A DNA stretch of 64,000 nt, from contig FLMG01002942.1 in assembly GCA_900088475.1 (NCBI GenBank), positions 1 to 64,000 on the forward strand. The letters run 5' to 3'. Source of the stretch: Hyphochytrium catenoides (taxonomy: Eukaryota; Sar; Hyphochytriomycetes; Hyphochytriales; Hyphochytriaceae). The position numbers were made by a program, and so were the translations under genes. The notes below the pieces were generated by a model. That model was not told the origin of the DNA. It saw only the letters and a list, made by a program, of their open reading frames with translations, and searched no databases. Below, piece by piece: positions 31,901-44,806 of the stretch; position 1 is the first letter of the stretch; each line of letters starts with the position of its first letter.

Positions 31901-34900
31901 TTCTTCCTTCTTCTCTTCGCCGAGGGTCAATGGAAAGAGGTGGTAGAGGTGGCATCCATGTACAAACTTCCGTGATGAAGTCAAAGAAGATCGGTGTATA
32001 TGCAAGGCAGCCATAGAAGCCAAGAAATTTCCTTTGAACTGTAGATATCAAGGTAGCATAATAAACCAGTGATGGGAGGAAAGAGATGCGTAGAAAGTTC
32101 CGTCATCGGTCATAAGAGAAGAGACAGCCATCCTTCTTTTCTTGAAAAGTTTGCGGGAAGAAGAAGAGTGAGTTCCATAGTGACATAGGATACCCTGTCC
32201 TTCTTTCTTCTGAGAGAACATTAGTGCGTCTGGCCGTTCTCGTCGCACATCCTCCTGTCAGCTCAGAGCTTCATAGATAGTATTGCCTCTACCGCTATAA
32301 TAAGAGCCTGCTGTTCCTTTTGATGGAGAAGAGATAATGGTCAAGAGGCTTACCTTTGATAATGAGGACGAGAGCTCAATAGCAGGGGCCCGACACTAGC
32401 ATCGAGGGAAGACAGAAGAAGAAAGAAGCTCAACCTTCGCCACCATTTTTGATATTTCAGTTCCAAGAACACTAGACATGATCCGTATCTTTGTTCCTAA
32501 AGATAGCACCCATTATCATCATCGTCTTTTGACAGCGGGCGCTGCTTCTCCTGCTTGGTTTCTGTTGGCCGTTTGACAGGAAGGAAGTAGTATAAGTGCA
32601 CTCTCGCTATGCCTGCCATGACAACATAGAAGAAACAAGACAGCCCATTCTTCTAGTCTGTGAACAAGAGCGACCAAAGAATAGTTGTTCCTGTTTTTTT
32701 GCGCTAGAGAAGCTATCTGACTGCTGCTTTCCTCCTCACTCCCACCACGGTCCTGCCCGTCCACCCGTCTAAGAAAACAACAAGAAGAGATAGGTAGTCC
32801 ATAATAAAGAAGCGGAAGTGATGACAGTTCATGACAGTTACCTGATGATGGCTTGGTGGTGGTGCACCTTTTTCAAACAGAGGTGTATTGCCTTCGTCTC
32901 CTTCTTCATCAATGGACGTCTCGACCTTCAGCAGTAGTGCCGTAGATCAATCATCAGAAGAACAACCCTCATTCACTGCTTTCTTATAAAAAGCTAGAAG
33001 AGGTAAGAAGAGAAGCGGAGGATAGATGATTTCCTCATGGTCAATGGCACTGCCAGCCAACTCCTGATGTTATAAAACAATAAGAAGACCTCACGAGCCC
33101 AAGAGCCGCTTCCCACAGACAGTGATAGACATAGGACAAGGCCGTTAGATGATGAACATCAGACGAGACAGAGTCGCTCCCCCTTCTTCTTCTCCTCTCT
33201 TTGGGTTACCGAAGAGCCAGCGCAACACCAAAAGTCTCAGGTTTACAAACCGTTACACAGGCGGAAGGGAGCGAATAATGGATGGCCCTTAGGGGAGACA
33301 CCCACCCATCCCAGACTCCCCAATATATTTATAAGAGCCACTCCCCCACCCGCCTTCTGGCAGGACCGCAAGGTTCTATCTAGGACACAGAGGACAGGGG
33401 AGAGGCTCGCAGTCTGACAGAGTAAGAGACTAGCCACTTGGGAAGCCAGGAAATCTATAGAGTAAACGGTCAACACACAAGCCAAGCAAACAAGCACATC
33501 ATCTTCCTTGGTCAGCAGCTTCTTCTTCTTCTTTCGCCTTTAGTTAGTTCAAGGCATTGACCCGCCTGTCGGGGCGATCCCTTGTTTGTAGGCCAAAGAA
33601 AAGCTTCCTCATCCTGCTCCGGACTGGTCAAAGGCTGATGTCCAGAATGTGGCGTGTCCCCAAAATTCTTGGGAAAGAAGGCGGAAGCTTGATATCACTA
33701 TCTGGCTGGCGGTGGGATCTTGTTCTTTTATAAATAGTAGTTCTAATATAAATAGTAGTTCTAATAGCTCTTCTGGTCCTACAGGTAGTCCTAACCGGCC
33801 AATGTTTGGCCACTTCTCAGTGATGTGCGTACAGGTAGTGATGCGACTTATTTGGTATGGGCAACAGGCACGATAATAACAATGTACGGGATGATGTGCG
33901 GCAACAAGTAAGAAGAGGAGCGCTACTACTGGCCAATAGAGCAGACAAGAGAATGGTCATGATGCCTCAATCAACGATAAAAATCTATCAGCTCAGACCC
34001 CAGGTGGTGGCTGTGGCGCTTGCAACATTATCATCAGTGCCAATACCTTTTCCGGTTCCGATGACTGGTTGCTAGTGACTGACTGATGGTAGGAGGAGCA
34101 GTTAGCACTTCGCATGCATTCGGCGCTGCCCTCTTGGTTGTTCTCTTACTCTAATAATGAGGAGATTGACACAGGGTGTGATGCCAGCGCGAAACTGACC
34201 ACACAGCTACAGTCTGACCACACAGTGAGAAGAAGTTGCGATCTATATTCACCCTTTGTACGAGGAAGAGCTGGTTCAAGACAACTTGGGGGCTAAGACC
34301 AACCTATTGGCACTCCATCAACTTAGAAAGACTCAAGGGTAAGAAGAAGTAGGAATATGATCGCTCACGTGTCGATTAGAGCTCTTCGTTCAACCCAGAT
34401 ACACTTACGAAGGGGAGGAGGAACTAAGAAGTCAGCTTTCTGCCACCTCGCCCCTTGCCTGATGCTTGGTTGAACTCGGCACCATCGTTGCATCGCTGCT
34501 AGATCTCCATGTGAGTCTGTTAGAGTAATAAGAGTCCACTGCTGGTCTCTGTCTCCGTCGTCAATAGGCAACCCAATCCTAATAACCCGTAGCAAACAGA
34601 CTAGCCGCGTCTAGTAATGGCCACACAGCCCTCGGCACCATGGGCTCAACCCATTTCGTTCTTCCACAGCCATCTTGTCTTCAATGCAGCTTGAACTTCT
34701 CTTTTTTGGCCGGTGTATCACAAAACCCGGCCATCCTCTTGACGTAAAAACGCAGCGCTAGCCATCTTCACTTGTCGCATCGTCACTTACCATGAACCCA
34801 TCCTTCTCCCTACCTGCTTGCACCCAAAGTTCTTATCCGCAACGTCAACCAGGTAAGCATAGCAAACATCCTCGTCACGTCATCAGCACCCGCCCTAGCT

Positions 34901-36124
34901 ACCCTTAACCACCCAGTCATCTCTCCACCTCCCTGTCTTTGTCCTACATTTGAAGGTCAAGCGCTTGCTGAATGCGTCCTATGCATCTCACTGTTGCCCT
35001 TCTTCTGGTCCTTGCACTGGGTCGTCCGTGAAATAGGGAAGAGACCCCTACCCTTCCTGAATGGCGAACACCAATTGATTGACAAGGTGAAAGTTAGTTT
35101 GATAATCAGCAGTGCCCATTCTCTCTGGTTAAGTGATCCCAACTCCTTGTACTAAGGCCTTTTTGCCGGTGATCTCCGTTGTGTTGATAGAGTGTCAATA
35201 TTGCTGGCTACGCCGTCGTCTATTACTGCAGCAGATCACGGAGACAGGCGTGAAGGAGATCCTACAAGTGACACCTCTGCACTGTCGGGAGCCGCCGCCT
35301 CTTATGGCGATAACCGGCTGCTGTTCATCACTCCTCCGCCCATACCCTAGTTTAAGAAGCGCACCTTCATCATTGGGGTGTCGCTCCTACTCCTCCTCTG
35401 ACGTCGATCTTCTCCTTACACAGACACTACTTACTGACCCTTGTCACTCTGCTCTTCCAGTCCTCGTCGTTGATCTTTTCTACTCTCTGTGAAGCTGGTA
35501 GACTCTTCTCTGTCAAGGTTGCGTGTGTCCTCTGCCTCCTGCCGCCTGCTTGAACTTGACTCATCCAGAGCGTGTAGCGTTCCAAAAAGGCAGTTCTAGT
35601 GATGGTGCCAGATATTAGAAGCTGATGACGACGGGATTTAAGCCCTTAAGCCTTCCCGTTACGGTCAATATGATCTTCGCATCACCGCATGCACACAGAA
35701 GCAGGGGCGCCTAAGCTAGAGGATTGCCGACAAGGCCTAATCTTCATCAAAGTTCCTTGGCTTCAGTAAAGTCTAGAAATAAGAAAGGGCAGTTGTTTGT
35801 GCTGCCCGTTGGGCCCGCTCCCATCTTATGCAGGTCTTGTGCCCGCCGCCGTCTACTTCCTCCTATTAGCTCACTACTCTAATATATGAAGACAACGCAA
35901 GCCGTGCTGCCAATGGATTCACTTCCCTGTCATAGCTCTTGGTGGTCTTCCAAAGACCGCCAAATGTCTCATTTCCCACAGTCGAGGAAAGGACTCACAA
36001 TGGTGGTACATAGATTACTCTTCTTACATCCTGAGAAAAGGAAGAGAGATCACAGTAGACATGAAGCGATCTGCTCACCAAGCGGAGCTTCCCTGACGAA
36101 CGGCCTGCTGGCTATATACTAACA
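28910..36124. other. Intergenic stretch of about 7.2 kb, no gene recognised
   Basis: Open frames are short and overlap on both strands, and none shows a domain. The longest (minus strand, 30582-31076) is Pro/Ser/Leu-rich and unconvincing. It contains an 18-bp tandem repeat at 33730-33765. It separates the plus-strand cluster and kinase-like gene from the minus-strand bHLH genes. Confidence 0.5.
33730..33765. repeat. 18-bp perfect tandem duplication
   Basis: ATAAATAGTAGTTCTAAT occurs twice in succession. Confidence 0.85.
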
Positions 36125-37309
36125 TCAACAGAGTAGTAGATCTTGAATAGGCTCATGATGCTCTGTCTCTTTGCTCCTGTTTCTCACTAGTTCTTCTAGC
36201 CGCCTTCTCTCTTCCTCCATTTGCTTCTGTTCCGCTTTTGGCCCGGATGGCAAGCCTTCAGTGCCAGTCCAGCTGCTACCACTTGAGCAACTGCTAAAGT
36301 CGTCCTCATCATCATGGTAGCGGTGGATAAGAGGGAGTAGAGACGATGAGAATGTAGAACTGTTCACGGTGGCGGCGGGTATGTACAAACACTTCTCTCC
36401 ACCTCCGTCGTACAAAGTGGCCGGATAGTGTGGCTGGCTTTGTGGTGGAGAGGAAGAAGAAGAAGGGGAGCTCCCTCTGTCCGCGAGTCCAGCAGGAAAG
36501 GGACTTAGGGTGGCTGGAATCACCTTCGTTCCCAAGCGGGCAGGAGGAGATAATGGAAAGAATGCAGGGAGGAGATCGATGGGCGGGCCGTTGTTCTTGA
36601 AGATAAGTTGACGGTGTTGTCCTAGTGCTTGATTTTCTTTTTCTTGAACGTATTTGACACTGCCGAGAGGCTCACGCCCGCCCGGCGCTTCCTTGTTGGC
36701 TGAGTGACTGGAGGTCGTGGCGCCCGATAGCAGCGAAGCTCGTTGTTCTTCTTCTGTTGTCCTCGCTGCTTCCATGGCCAGCTCACAGAGAAGTTGTCTT
36801 TCTGCCATCGTCAGGCCAGTTTCTCGCTTCTGTCTCTCATCTTCAGCCAGTAGCTCCGTTGGCTCCCTTGCGACCTCTTCCTGCTGTCCCAGGAAGGCTC
36901 CATATAGTTGTTGAGCTTCTTCCTCCGGAGGCCTGTCGGGCATATTATTGACCGATAAGGAGCCACTACCGGGTGCCCAGGCTCTAAGCTTAGGAATACC
37001 GTCAAGATCAGCTTCCGTCGTCTTTCCAAGCCTTTCGGCTGGCCAAGACCGTCCTTCCCTTATAATCAGCAGCTGAGCCTGCAGGCATCCGATCGTGTGA
37101 ACCATATCTCGGACCATCTCTAAGGTTTTTGCTAGGATGGACAACTGGCTGCGCTGGTCTCCATAGCCCAGGGCCGCCACCTGGACACGAAGGATGCGGA
37201 AAGCATCTGCGATGCTCTTCACGCGTCTTTTCTCCCTCGCGTTATGGATTGTGCGCTTCTTCCGGATGTACTCCGCATCGGTAGTGTCAAGACCTCGTTT
37301 CCGCGGCAT
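36125..37309 (-). CDS. bHLH transcription factor, minus-strand subfamily, member 1
   Basis: Single exon, 394 aa. It starts MPRKRGLDTTDAEYIRKKR, so the bHLH lies at the very N-terminus (about 17-70): HNAREKRRVKS, helix 1 IADAFRILRVQVAAL, loop GYGDQRSQL and helix 2 SILAKTLEMVRDM. Glu25 of the basic region is present. The N-terminal MPRKR and KKR clusters could act as a nuclear localisation signal. C-terminal features shared with the member at 44.8 kb are an AEDERQ motif (about residue 155-160) and a late TLYDGGGEKCL block. There is a Ser/Pro-rich stretch, an acidic stretch (DDEDDF) and a final charged segment, KQMEEERRRLEELVRNR, that could form a coiled coil. The start is chosen because M-P-R-[KR]-R is repeated at the start of its paralogues. 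Expected role: nuclear DNA-binding dimer, with targets unknown. Confidence 0.85.
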   Translation of the reverse strand: MPRKRGLDTTDAEYIRKKRTIHNAREKRRVKSIADAFRILRVQVAALGYGDQRSQLSILAKTLEMVRDMVHTIGCLQAQLLIIREGRSWPAERLGKTTEADLDGIPKLRAWAPGSGSLSVNNMPDRPPEEEAQQLYGAFLGQQEEVAREPTELLAEDERQKRETGLTMAERQLLCELAMEAARTTEEEQRASLLSGATTSSHSANKEAPGGREPLGSVKYVQEKENQALGQHRQLIFKNNGPPIDLLPAFFPLSPPARLGTKVIPATLSPFPAGLADRGSSPSSSSSPPQSQPHYPATLYDGGGEKCLYIPAATVNSSTFSSSLLPLIHRYHDDEDDFSSCSSGSSWTGTEGLPSGPKAEQKQMEEERRRLEELVRNRSKETEHHEPIQDLLLC

Positions 37310-38284
37310 CTTCCTTAGCTCTTGATCTACTCGTTCCTATCTTCCCTCTCCCGCTGTTCCCGTTTGTCAGTGCCAATGATTCCTTAGATGGACCAGGAAA
37401 GAAAGACAGCAGCGGCGGGTTATCTGCTTGCTTCTCTCTCCTCTATATCCTTACCCTAACGTGTCGCCGCCGCGCAACAACAGACAATTGCCGCTGGCTG
37501 TCAACAACGTCTTACCATTCCCAGTCCAAAGGCCCTTGTGATGCTAAGCTGCTAACTGACGCCTCTTACCGACTTCTACTACTGCTCCAAGAGCTGCAGA
37601 GGAGCGATCATCTGTACGTCTTTCGTTCCCAAAGTCTCTTCCTCTTCCACCTCCTTCCTACCACTCTGTCTCACAATCACGTTCTTGCACACTATGCCTT
37701 CTTGACGGCTGTCCTCTCCGTCACATAGAACGACTCTCTTCCTCTCTTTGCCCTTCTTCTCTTCATATCCTCTCTGTCGCTCATTCCCTACTGTTGCCTC
37801 TCATCCCTTATGTACCCTCCAGCACACAATCGAGTGCCGCCTGACCCAAATGAGTGGTGAGGCATATGCTGGAGCGGTAAAATCTAGAAGTTAAAAACCG
37901 GTAAACTGTCATGCGCCTCAATTTCTTCTCTCTTCTTCTTTCTAGGAAAACAGACGAGGATCCTCTCTTGACAACATTGTTCTTCTCAGGAAGGAAAAAG
38001 AAGCTAGAAAGGAAGAGGAAAAGGCTTGAAGAGTAGAGGGGAAAAGGAGAGAGGAGAAGAGAGAAATCTTAGCATAGGAAGAAGAGGTATGAAGGATCTT
38101 TTAGGAGGAGGACAGGAGGAAAAAAGAGGGAGAGACATAGAGGAGAGAGAAGAAGATGCGTCAGGAATGTAAAGATGGAGGGTCCCGTGCTAGAGAACAG
38201 GACAAGTGAGGGTGTGATAGGGTTGACACATCAACTTACTCATAAGATAAGACGACACAGAAGGAAAGCGAGACAGAGAAGATA

Positions 38285-38289
<5 letters not shown>

Positions 38290-38315
<26 letters not shown>

Positions 38316-38334
38316 ACAAGAGAGAGAGAGAGAG
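38290..38334. repeat. (GA)n microsatellite
   Basis: About 45 bases of GA with one ACA interruption. Confidence 0.9.
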
Positions 38335-41300
38335 TCCAGTGCTACGCTGCTGGACGCTCAGAAGGAAGTGAGACAAAGAAGCCCCTCTTTGGCGACGCAT
38401 GGCTGCCCCACACTGCTCTCTTTAGCTCCCTTTGGAGAGGAGAAAAGAGAACAGAGCCGAGTAGTCAAGAAGAAGAACGGGGCAGTCGAAAAGGAGAGCA
38501 GCAGCTAACAGCAGCAGGGCGCAAGAGAGGGGCTAATGTAACGAGAGTGGTGGTGCAGACTCAGAGCAAGAAGGACCAAAAGAGAGGCAGATGTCGACTC
38601 TCAAGCTGGTTTGGCTTTCTTGTCCGTCAAAGAGAGTGGCACAGCCAAACAGTGACCGCACTCTCCTCAAGACAATCAGCACTTCCCTTTTGCCTTGCAT
38701 GTGCTTTGGCCATCCGCTCCTCTTTCGGTCACATGTTCATGTTTCCATGTGTCCTGATCTGTCCCTAGGTCTTCTCTCTCTCCCCCCTCTCTCTCCTTTC
38801 TCCCACTCTGTTCTTTGTCCTTCCTTCACAAAAAGCACCAGCCGGGCCCTTCCTTCTCCATCAGCAATGATACGTTTGAGGCGGAGAGTTTTTACGCGGA
38901 CGGTAGGACGAAGAGAAGTCAAGCGGAAGAGTGACGAGGTACGGGGGAACCCAAAGATGGACGTCTCTCTCTTCTTTCCACGCGGGCGTCTCTCTATCTC
39001 ATCTCTCTCTCTACGGGTCAATTCCGTCTTTCAACAATCATCTTCTTCCTCTCCAGGCCTCGCCTAGCTTCCTTCTGCGCACCCAGCTGCTCTTCTATCT
39101 CTCTCCTTTGTGGAACCAACAGTGCCCATTGCGGGACGCTATAGTTTTTGGATGTTACGAGGGTATGCCCAGCCCCGTTCTTTCTCTTAGTAAAAATATT
39201 AGTAGAGCACTGTGACCGCTGTCATATAAGGAGAGGACAAAGCTGAGGGAGCCATAATAAGGAAAAGAAGACTGACGACCATCGCCGTCTGTCTTCATGA
39301 TCTCTAGGAGGGAGAACGAGGGACGGTACAGCGCCGTCGCTGGTGGATCAACAACTACCGATGACCAACAACGCCTCTTAGTCCTTCAACTGTTGCTCGT
39401 CTCCATCGCTGGTCAAGTGCTGTTGCCAAAGAAGAAGCGATAAGCAGCAGGGTAAAGCAAAGCTCACATTACCATCCAGTCGTTGAAGGGAATAAGTAAA
39501 GCACCACTACTTCTATCCAGCTCGTCGTTCTGCAGCTTATTGCTTCTCACGGCTTCTGGCTCTATTTGCCTATGTATTTGCTGCTCTACGGCATCCCTGC
39601 GGCTGCTGCCTAAGAGTTGTGGAAGGCGGAGGACAACACTAACGATGAGTGGTTATCTACATCGAACTGCTGGAGAGAGCAATGATCACGCAAAGAAAGT
39701 AGGCAAATAGGTGCGATGGCTTAGACTGGAGCTCCAAGGAAATGTTTTCTTCCTCCGTGGTTTGGTCGCTCACTGCGGCACCTTCTTCTGCTCTTCAAGA
39801 GGAGTCAGCAGTTTGTTCCTTCTGTCATCATCAAGAGGAGTAGATCTATGGAAGGAGTAACCTGCCGTCTGCCAGTAGTGTTGGAAGTATATGATGGATT
39901 AGCAATAGCAAGAAGTAGCAAACTAACTGTTCAGGCACTGAGAGTAATGTTTTCCTTCCAATAAATGGACAATCAAGAGATTGAGATGGAGATCAAGGAG
40001 CACAGTGTGACGATGATAGACGCATGCATCTTCTGCACAAAAGCTGCTCCTCTAGCACACGAGAAACTCTTAGCAGCAAGGACCGGATTAGGAGTTACTC
40101 TCAGCAGACAGCTCAGTGGAATATGTTCTTACTATTGATGACTTGACAAGCCGTTTTCTCCGTTTACGGCTGCCTGTTCATCATGTAGCTCATCACCACT
40201 CTTAGAGAAGACGGCTTCCAAGATGCTATCGACCAGAGAAATCCAGGCTACGTTGTTGGTCAAAAGCAAGGGCCGAAGAATGGTGGTGACGAGAGAGAAT
40301 GACCATGGAGGCTGCCTCCCTCTACCTTTCACCAGGTGTCGTGAAGATTGAGGAGTGAACATGCTGCAGACCAATGGGCGTTTGCTGATGAATAATTGCT
40401 AGCACCTTTTAAGTTTATAGAGTTTCTTGTTTTATAATAGGGAAGAATGAATAACATTATCTCCTGGCGACAATAGTCGTGACACGACGGAGATGAGACT
40501 GAAGAGGAGCTCTTCTTCTATCTGAATGAAGGAACCTCGTTTGGCCACCTCGACCCAGATGCGTCATCATCTCGTTCTCAAGGAAGCCAGACTGATGATA
40601 ACAGTAGATGGTCGATCAGCGTGACCCAGTAGCGATGGAGATCTTCAAAAAAGGAAGACTTTCCGACAAGGAGAATGCAGATAGGGATATATAGGACAGC
40701 GAGATATACGGATAGAGAAGATAGGGCCAACTATAAAGGACCGCAGTTGAAGCGAAGATGAGGGAAGGAAGAAGACAGATATAGTGAGCAAGCTCAGAGG
40801 GAGGAGATGACGACCATAGGAGGAGCGCCTAGCTACAGAGAGAGGGAGATAAAGCATCATAAGCACAATCATCACCAGAGCCCTAAGATTATAGGAAGTG
40901 GAGAGACTAGCGCAGAAGAAGGCGAGAAGAAAGAGTGGCCAGAAAGAGCCGGACAGCAGGCTCCCTGCATAACGTTCTCTTTACGACCTCGCACTTCTCA
41001 GCAGCAGAGGACGGTGTCGTGGTGGGACCCAAGATGGCTTACTGGCCACCAGAGCGCCATGATGCTGAAATGTGCGGCCGGCCCCGCTCCAGAAGAGTGA
41101 AGAGGTCATGAACAAGCTATGCACTCAGTGCTTTCTAAAGGTGCTGGTTCAAATCACGTCCCGAGAGCATGGGCTGCTGCAGCTGCAGCTCCAGAGAAAG
41201 TGGAATCAGAACATTCTGGCAGTAGCATCATGTTATTACTGATGTCATGAGAGGGAACTGGATAGTTGCTGGAGTGCTTATGTCCACTCCGGCCATCGCA

Positions 41301-42534
41301 AAGCACTATTGATCGCTCAAGAAGGATGTGTGACGTTCAGCTCCATCGACGCGCCTCTCCTACGCTCAGTGCTCCTCTGGCTCACAATCATTCACGGGTA
41401 TGACGGCCGTCACATTCTTGGAAGCTCCTCAACACTCTTGCACTGTGTGCCAGCGCCTCTGCAGCAGCGGCCGTCAACCAGCGCAGCAGCTCTAACAAAA
41501 TAAGGAGTCTAGCACGAGGGGCATTCCCCTAAAGGGCATTAGGTGACGCAGTTGAGAGAGGGACCATGACCAGACCAAAGTGGCGCAGTCAGCACAGGAT
41601 CTCTTAGGGTGGCCGCCATCAGCATAGCTAGAGTAGTAGCGTTCCGTCCTCCTCCCACGTTCTGCCAGTTCTCAACCTCTTATTAGCTCCACTTGCTCCC
41701 CTTCTTTGCCCACTGCCTCTCCCCTCTTCTACTAGCCTCCAGGGCCCCTATCCTTCCTCCTCTCCTTGTAACTTCTGCTTACCGCTCCAGCACCATCATC
41801 CACAAAAATAATGGCGGCCTCATACCTGCAAGGCGGATAGTAGGCCGGCAGCAAGAAGCTAGCCTTCTTAGATCCCTGGATATCAGCATCAGCATTGAGG
41901 AACAGAGTAATAAGCGATGTTTTCGGACCCGCGTTTGCGCTCCTTTTCCAGCAGTCAGGACTCCCCTATCTTGTGCTTGATGGTCTCCTATCTGCCTAGC
42001 CGTCCTCCTCTTCTTCCTCTCCTATTACTCCAGCGGTACTAGTGCTAAGTAGCACTGCCCCTCAAACCCACCATCATGCCCAACCTCTCTTCTAACAATA
42101 TTACATGGATGCTAGCTGCTAAGATCTTCTCATCACCATGATCTTCTTCTCCACTATTTATCAGCAGCCTCCTGCAGCACTCCTTCCTCCTCCTCCTTTT
42201 CTCCTTGCTGTCTTGGCCATAAGTAGTAGCAGGCTTGTTCTTCTAACGCCTCGTGATGATGTTGTTATGGACCTACTAGTTCTACTCCGGCCTGTCCTCA
42301 CCCCATCACCACCTAGTAAGTAGAGGATGCTGCTGTGTGCCGGCATTAGCATCAGCGCCAGAGAAGAAGGACAAAGTGACGGAGGCGCCCTGGCTGACCA
42401 CTCCGCAGCTCTTCGGTCATCAAGTTCCGTAGTGGTGTCAGGTCCGTCAGATGAGGGGAAACTGAGAGGGGGCACAATGTTTCACTGCGAAAGATTCCGT
42501 AGGTTTCCCTAATTTTCTTGCAAAAGTTTATTTA

Positions 42535-42566
42535 ATTTTGTAACTTTCAGAGGAAACTTACAAAAT
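42535..42566. repeat. Near-perfect 14-bp hairpin in an AT-rich island
   Basis: ATTTTGTAACTTTC, loop AGAG, GAAACTTACAAAAT. Thirteen of 14 pairs match, with one C:C mismatch. The surrounding about 140 bases are more AT-rich than the neighbourhood. It may be the core of a small foldback element or a local structure. Confidence 0.7.
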
Positions 42567-44806
42567 GATCGGGCTGTATCTTTTTGGGAAGATTTTTCAT
42601 CTGCCATCAGAGCAAAAAATCTTTCCCGCAACTTCTTTCACTGCCGCCGCCGCCTCCTGGGGCCTAGGGCTCTCGTCTTCAGATGACGACAGGAATCGCT
42701 TACTTAGTGTCTCCTCAGGCGGGAGCACTGATCTTGATAGCGGGCCCCGATAGCTTAATGAGGGCACCGTCTAGCCGTCCTATTGTGACCGCACGCAGCG
42801 GCAGCACCACTGACCGCAGCGGCACCACCATCATGCTGTCCCAACTCTAGTTTGGACCTGTAAGCTCGCTCCGTACCTGCGGATCTTGAGCTCGCTGCTG
42901 CTGCGCCTGACAGCAGTTTCGCAGAGAGCAACCAAACAATGGATTTATTGACTGTTGTTGTCAAGCAGCACGAGACAAACGAGGCAACAAGGATGATGAT
43001 GGACCCTGGTGCATCGAAGCACCATGCTTCCTCGCTGCTACCGGGTTTTCCTTCTGCTTCCCAGAGGGCCCTGTCACAGTGCTGTGAGCTTCGAACCTGA
43101 CATCCAAGCATAGGTCCAACGCGTGCAGGCCACAGATGAGAGAGGGCACGGTTCTGATCAACAAGATGAAGGAAAAGGGACGGCCAAATATATTTGCTGA
43201 GGAGGCTCAGCGCGACGTCATAAGCGGCAGAAGTATCCAAACCTTAGATTATGCATCCTTTTTTTGCCTGAACTGACCACCGTCGGCCATACTTGGAACA
43301 GGAGTTCCCTCCTGGATCATTGCCCTTTCTAGTTGCTACATGTCCAGTCACATTGAGCTCTTTGGTTTATCATCGTCCCATTCTTTTATTCTGCGGTTGG
43401 GCTGACATAATCTCTTTCTCCTTAGCCCATGAGCTACCATGCCCTTCTTTTCTTGGAGCAAATGTGTACAGTTCCTTCCAAAAAGTTCACTAGCTCCTAG
43501 CTGCCGATGCGGTCACCGTTGTCTAGAGCCATCAATCCCCTCACAAGAATCAAGGGCTCGCATACTTTGGCCCTGACTCCCTTCAGCGAACGGCACAAGT
43601 GACTCTCGTCAGTGTCGCGTCACATTGATAGCTGAGTAGGTAGAATGGCAAAGGCCAAACTGCTAAGCCGTTCGTTCGCTTATTCAGTGATACAAGGGGT
43701 CCCGGTCATCTATTTTATGTTCCTATATATCAATATCAAGATGCTCTTTCTCCGTTGATGCAGATGATGCCTGCTAGTACGCTTGCACACAAGAAGAACT
43801 AGCTCACCGTTTATCATGCCCGAATGCCAAGTGAAAAGCCCAACAATGTCAGGCGAAAAACCTCCTTCTGAGTGAGGACTAAACATCTGCTTATGACTTA
43901 GAGAGTCGCAAATGACATATTGCCTGCTTCTCATCATGACTAGAGGACTATTAGTTCTTTCCTTGCGTTGGCAGTGCCTTGAGAGATTAAGCTCTACTGG
44001 GTCTTCGTATATCACGTTTGAACCACGGAAGTACCTTCTACTACGCTACGTACCGTACTGCCTGCCACTTACCGACACTCCCGATAGCGTTGTACTGAAG
44101 ATAAGCAGAGGGACTGTCCGAACTCTTTCCACAAACTTCCTTATCTCAAGAAAGGTGTCAGGCAGAGTGCAGCGCGTGTAGCAAGCCACATAGTTAGGCT
44201 AGAAAGGAAGTCGCCGTAGATCGCCCGTTGGCACTGCCAGCCACTGTAGCGCAGCAGCTAGACCACCTCTAATGACAGCTGGTCTCCACGTAATATGTCT
44301 CGTCCTTCAATCAGCGCATGCTACCCAGTGGTTGCTGCTTGTCCTTCAAAGCTTGGTAATGGACCCATCCAGCTACAGCTACTACCCTGTCTTCATTGCA
44401 TTCTCACAAAGCTGCATCTTTCTCTAGCAATAGTAATCCCGAAGAAGAAGCCTCTAGGGTTCTTGATTGACGGAGCAGCGTCCTAATAGAGAAGAAAGGG
44501 ACTGCGCATGGAGGAGGAGCCCCAAAGGACAGGAGACACGTTATTAGGGGATACCACTTTGTTGGAGGGCAATCGCTGTCATGGCAAAAAGTGTGGGTCA
44601 ATTCTAGTTTATTGCTGATCCTTCCCTACCAGGCGGGCCATAAGAAGAGAGCCTATCATTGTGATAAAGCCTCCATCCATCACCACCTTCAAGCGCCCAC
44701 CAGCACGAGGAGGGGTGGAAGAAGAGTCTTATGCGCCTATCCTACGTTATTCTAAGCTGCTTAATCAAGAGCAGGAAGTGCCGTCAGTGTACTTGGAAGC
44801 AGCATT

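Larger units (their letters stand above)
37310..44806. other. Intergenic stretch of about 7.5 kb, no gene recognised
   Basis: It contains a GA microsatellite at 38290-38334, purine-rich sequence at 37980-38290, pyrimidine-rich sequence at 38760-39060 and a small AT-rich island with a hairpin at about 42480-42620. A protease-like motif (MMMDPGASKHH) near 42990-43030 hints at an old Copia fragment but nothing around it supports this. No convincing coding region. Confidence 0.5.

Noticed and set aside
41140-41180. GGTTCAAATC resembling a tRNA T-loop
   Set aside because: The flanking bases do not form a T-stem and no acceptor or anticodon arm fits.
42980-43060. MMMDPGASKHHASS, similar to a Copia protease active site
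   Set aside because: The expected Ser is Pro, and neighbouring frames show no gag, integrase or zinc-knuckle sequence; too weak for a feature.
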